Positions 59,112-64,000 of a stretch of DNA of 64,000 nt are shown here, in pieces. Each line of letters starts with the position of its first letter. Position 1 is the first letter of the stretch. Below the pieces are notes generated by a model that worked only from the letters and a program-made list of their open reading frames with translations, did no database searches and had not been told where the DNA came from. The DNA is from Filobacillus milosensis (lineage in GTDB: Bacteria; Bacillota; Bacilli; Bacillales; Alkalibacillaceae), in the NCBI RefSeq assembly GCF_004402015.1, contig NZ_SOPW01000015.1:1-64000 (forward strand), read 5' to 3'. Both the position numbers and the translations under genes were made by a program.

Positions 59112-62100
59112 TTATATTTCTGTTGTGACTTCTTCTTCTTCTACTTCTTGAGTTTCTACTACTTCTTTATTTCCTTCAAGTTTGCGATATTTAGCTAAAC
59201 CAGTACCAGCAGGCACAAGCTTACCAATAATAACGTTCTCTTTCAGGCCTAGTAGGTCATCATACTTACCTTTGATTGCTGCATCTGTTAGGACACGAGT
59301 TGTCTCCTGGAATGATGCTGCGGATAAGAATGAATCTGTCTCAAGTGAAGCTTTTGTAATACCTAGAATGATTGGTTTAGCCACTGCCGGCTGTTTGCCT
59401 TCCAAGATTACTTGACGGTTCGCTTCTCTGAATTGGTTAACATCGAGTAATGAACCAGGGATAACATCTGTATCACCAGATTCAATAACACGAACTTTAT
59501 TAAGCATTTGACGAACCATAACTTCAACGTGTTTATCGCTGATTTCAACACCTTGCATACGATAAACTTTTTGAACTTCTTTTAACAAGTACTCTTCGAC
59601 ACCTTGCAAGCCTTGAGCTTTGATTAGTTCTTTCGGGTCAATTGAACCTTCAGTTAACGCCTGACCAGCAATTACTTCTTCGCCTTCTTCAACTTTCATT
59701 CTTGCATTGTAAGGCGTTGTGTAAGTGCGGCTTTCAACGGCACCTTGAACGACAATCTCTTTCTTGTCTTTCACATCGTTAACTTCTACAACTTTACCTT
59801 CAATCTCACTAATCACCGCTTGACCTTTCGGGTTACGCGCTTCAAAAATCTCTTGGATACGCGGTAAACCTTGTGTGATATCGTCTCCTGCTACACCACC
59901 TGTGTGGAAGGTACGCATTGTAAGCTGTGTACCCGGCTCACCGATTGATTGTGCAGCGATGATACCAACAGCTTCACCTGTTTCAACACGATCACCTGTC
60001 GCCATGTTACGACCATAACATTTAACACAAGCACCATGATGTGTATTACAAGTAAATACAGAGCGAATCACTACAGATTCTATTCCAGAGTCAATAATTG
60101 TCTTGGCTTTGTCTTCTGTAATTAATTCATTACGATCAACAATAACATCGTTAGTCTCTGGGTTTACAACTTTTCTGAATGCTGTACGTCCGATTAAACG
60201 GTCGTATAATGGTACAATCTCTTCGTTACCTTCGCGGAGTGTTTCTACTGTCATGCCACGGTCAGTTCCACAATCATGCTCTCGAATAATCACATCTTGA
60301 GCAACGTCTACTAGACGACGAGTTAGGTAACCTGAGTCCGCAGTCTTAAGTGCTGTATCAGCTAGACCTTTACGAGCACCGTGAGTTGAAATGAAGTACT
60401 CCAATACTGTTAGACCTTCACGGAAACTTGATTTGATCGGTAATTCAATAATCTTACCAGATGGGTTCGCCATAAGACCACGCATACCCGCTAGCTGTGT
60501 AAAGTTTGATGCGTTACCACGTGCACCAGAGTCACTCATCATAAAGATAGGGTTAAGCGGTTCTAATGAAACCATTAGTTTTTCTTGAATTTGATCTTTT
60601 GCTTCAGTCCAAGTTGCAATTACGCGATCATATCTTTCATCTTCAGTGATTAGACCACGACGGAACTGTTTAACGACTTTATCAATTTTCCCTTGTGCTT
60701 CATCCAAGTATTGTTGCTTCTCTGATAATACAACGATATCAGATACACCAATTGTAATACCGGCTTTTGTTGAGTATTTAAAACCTAAATCTTTCATTTT
60801 ATCTAGCATCTTAGATGTTTCAGTGATCTTATAATGCTTGAACACTTCTGCAATAATATCGCCTAAGATACCTTTTTTGAATGGATTAATTAAATCTCTA
60901 TTCTTAAATTCTTCTTTAAGATCCGTTGTCATATCAACAAAATATTGATCAGGTGTACGTTCTTCTAAATTGTAAGAAGTCGGCTCATTCATATACGGGA
61001 ATGATTCAGGTAACATATCGTTAAAGATAAGTTTACCAATTGTTGTCACTAACATTTTGCCGTTCTGTTCCTCAGTGAAATGAGGATTACCTAAAGAATT
61101 AGCTTTAATTCCTACCCGGCTGTGCAAGTGTACATAACCGTTATCATAAGCTAAAATCGCTTCTTCATAAGAAGAGAATATTCTACCTTCACCCAACGCA
61201 GCTTCACGTTCTAATGTCAGGTAATAGTTACCTAATACCATATCCTGTGAAGGTGTAACAACTGGTTTACCGTCTTTAGGGTTTAAGATGTTTTGTGCTG
61301 CAAGCATTAAAATACGGGCTTCTGCTTGAGCTTCCGGTGACAATGGTACGTGAACAGCCATTTGGTCACCATCAAAGTCAGCATTATAAGCTGTACATAC
61401 TAACGGGTGAAGACGAATCGCACGACCTTCAACAAGCGTTGGTTCGAAAGCCTGAATACCTAAACGGTGAAGTGTCGGTGCACGGTTTAATAGTACTGGG
61501 TGCTCTTTAATAACATCTTCTAATACATCCCAGATTTCTGGGCGTAAACGCTCGATACTGCGCTTAGCTGATTTAATATTATGAGCTAAACCACGATCGA
61601 CTAATTCACGCATGACGAATGGCTTAAATAACTCAATCGCCATTTCTTTAGGCAGACCACACTGATACATTTTCAGGTTAGGTCCCACAACGATAACCGA
61701 ACGTCCAGAGTAGTCAACACGTTTACCAAGTAAGTTTTGACGGAAACGTCCTTGCTTACCTTTTAACATGTGAGATAGAGATTTTAATGGACGGTTACCC
61801 GGTCCAGTAACTGGACGACCACGGCGACCGTTATCAATTAGAGCATCCACAGACTCTTGAAGCATACGCTTCTCGTTCTGAACAATAATTGTAGGTGCGC
61901 CTAGATCTAATAAACGTTTTAAACGATTATTACGGTTAATCACTCGACGGTATAAATCGTTTAAGTCTGATGTTGCAAAACGACCACCATCTAATTGAAC
62001 CATTGGACGTAATTCTGGTGGGATGATTGGAAGTACATCCATAATCATCCAGTCAGGATTGTTTCCTGAATTACGGAACGACTCTAATACTTCAAGGCGC

Positions 62101-62723
62101 TTAATCGCACGTGTACGACGCTGACCTTGAGCCGTCTTTAGCTCTTCTTTAAGCTCTTGAACTTCACGGTCTAAATCCACATCTTGCAATAATTTACGGA
62201 TGGCTTCAGCACCCATATTAGCCTTAAACGTATTACCATACTTTTCATAGTAAGCACGGTATTCTTTCTCCGTTAATAGCTGTTTTTTCTCTAAAGGTGT
62301 ATCACCTGGGTCAGTCACAATATAAGAAGCAAAATAAATGACTTCTTCTAATGCTCTAGGTGATAAATCTAGAACTAGACCCATACGACTTGGGATCCCC
62401 TTGAAGTACCAAATGTGAGAAACAGGGGCAGCTAATTCAATGTGCCCCATACGCTCACGGCGAACTTTAGCTTTTGTTACTTCAACACCACAACGGTCAC
62501 AAACGACGCCTTTATAACGGACACGCTTGTATTTTCCGCAGTGACACTCCCAGTCCTTTGTAGGTCCGAAAATACGCTCACAGAACAAACCGTCTTTTTC
62601 CGGTTTTAACGTACGATAGTTAATGGTTTCTGGCTTTTTAACTTCACCGAAAGACCATGAACGGATCTTATCAGGTGAAGCTAATCCTATTTTCATAAAC
62701 TCAAATCTGTTTACATCGATCAA
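59112..62723 (-). CDS. rpoC: RNA polymerase subunit beta'
   Basis: A 1203-residue beta' subunit. The N-terminal zinc site is CHCG with CDRCG, the catalytic Mg motif is NADFDGD, and the second zinc cluster lies in [13 protein letters not shown]. The C-terminus ends in an acidic run. The start is the TTG at 62723 (IDVNRFEF follows), 8 bases after GGGAGG and matching the B. subtilis N-terminus; the ORF opens at 62741. Confidence 0.99.
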   Translation of the reverse strand: MIDVNRFEFMKIGLASPDKIRSWSFGEVKKPETINYRTLKPEKDGLFCERIFGPTKDWECHCGKYKRVRYKGVVCDRCGVEVTKAKVRRERMGHIELAAPVSHIWYFKGIPSRMGLVLDLSPRALEEVIYFASYIVTDPGDTPLEKKQLLTEKEYRAYYEKYGNTFKANMGAEAIRKLLQDVDLDREVQELKEELKTAQGQRRTRAIKRLEVLESFRNSGNNPDWMIMDVLPIIPPELRPMVQLDGGRFATSDLNDLYRRVINRNNRLKRLLDLGAPTIIVQNEKRMLQESVDALIDNGRRGRPVTGPGNRPLKSLSHMLKGKQGRFRQNLLGKRVDYSGRSVIVVGPNLKMYQCGLPKEMAIELFKPFVMRELVDRGLAHNIKSAKRSIERLRPEIWDVLEDVIKEHPVLLNRAPTLHRLGIQAFEPTLVEGRAIRLHPLVCTAYNADFDGDQMAVHVPLSPEAQAEARILMLAAQNILNPKDGKPVVTPSQDMVLGNYYLTLEREAALGEGRIFSSYEEAILAYDNGYVHLHSRVGIKANSLGNPHFTEEQNGKMLVTTIGKLIFNDMLPESFPYMNEPTSYNLEERTPDQYFVDMTTDLKEEFKNRDLINPFKKGILGDIIAEVFKHYKITETSKMLDKMKDLGFKYSTKAGITIGVSDIVVLSEKQQYLDEAQGKIDKVVKQFRRGLITEDERYDRVIATWTEAKDQIQEKLMVSLEPLNPIFMMSDSGARGNASNFTQLAGMRGLMANPSGKIIELPIKSSFREGLTVLEYFISTHGARKGLADTALKTADSGYLTRRLVDVAQDVIIREHDCGTDRGMTVETLREGNEEIVPLYDRLIGRTAFRKVVNPETNDVIVDRNELITEDKAKTIIDSGIESVVIRSVFTCNTHHGACVKCYGRNMATGDRVETGEAVGIIAAQSIGEPGTQLTMRTFHTGGVAGDDITQGLPRIQEIFEARNPKGQAVISEIEGKVVEVNDVKDKKEIVVQGAVESRTYTTPYNARMKVEEGEEVIAGQALTEGSIDPKELIKAQGLQGVEEYLLKEVQKVYRMQGVEISDKHVEVMVRQMLNKVRVIESGDTDVIPGSLLDVNQFREANRQVILEGKQPAVAKPIILGITKASLETDSFLSAASFQETTRVLTDAAIKGKYDDLLGLKENVIIGKLVPAGTGLAKYRKLEGNKEVVETQEVEEEEVTTEI

Positions 62724-62777
62724 GGAGCCTACCTCCCTCATATTTTAAACGAATTAATTTAATGACTATCCGTTTGA

Positions 62778-64000
<1,223 letters not shown>

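Overview
The window looks like a chromosome segment from a moderately halophilic, spore-forming member of the Bacillaceae. The base composition is AT-rich, the ribosomal and RNA polymerase genes closely match Bacillus, and gerD, kbaA, pdaB and cwlD mark a sporulating lineage. The very acidic OppA linker suits a salt-adapted cell. I cannot assign a genus. The window starts in the 5' end of a 16S rRNA gene (minus strand) and ends inside rpoB (minus strand). Nearly everything is on the minus strand.

Layout, left to right. (1) 1-350: start of an rRNA operon with two promoters. (2) 494-5035: small conserved gene, pdaB, kbaA, gerD, mrp/salA, cwlD, in the Bacillus order. (3) 5112-11059: an oppDFABC oligopeptide importer, diverging from a plus-strand regulator (11622-12713) that joins a catalytically degenerate alpha/beta-hydrolase fold to a LuxR-type DNA-binding domain. 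(4) 12810-19550: a surface cassette of three phage-tail-collar proteins, a 1532-residue cadherin-repeat/SLH protein and a GNAT acetyltransferase. (5) 20107-20959: rpsI and rplM. (6) 21103-34775: a complete purine operon, purEKBCSQLFMNHD plus folD. (7) 35128-38335: truA and the ECF energizing module ecfT-ecfA2-ecfA1. (8) 38682-53582: the S10-spc-alpha ribosomal superoperon, rpsJ to rplQ, with secY, adk, map, infA and rpoA. (9) 54273-64000: tuf, fusA, rpsG, rpsL, an L7Ae-like gene, rpoC and the 3' part of rpoB.

Compared with B. subtilis, modules 3-4 lie between rpsI and cwlD, and module 6 lies between truA and rplM.

Control of the purine operon can be read from the sequence. It has a PurR-type box pair, a sigma-A promoter and a guanine-class riboswitch with a terminator at the front. 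A ZTP (pfl) riboswitch sits in the purD-folD gap. The first shuts the pathway when purines are plentiful; the second should raise FolD when 10-formyl-THF runs short and ZMP accumulates.

The least explained parts are the tail-collar/cadherin/GNAT cassette, the hydrolase-LuxR fusion, a 41-bp tandem repeat between purH and purD, and a 190-bp foldback element upstream of the S10 promoters whose core recurs at the other end of the superoperon.
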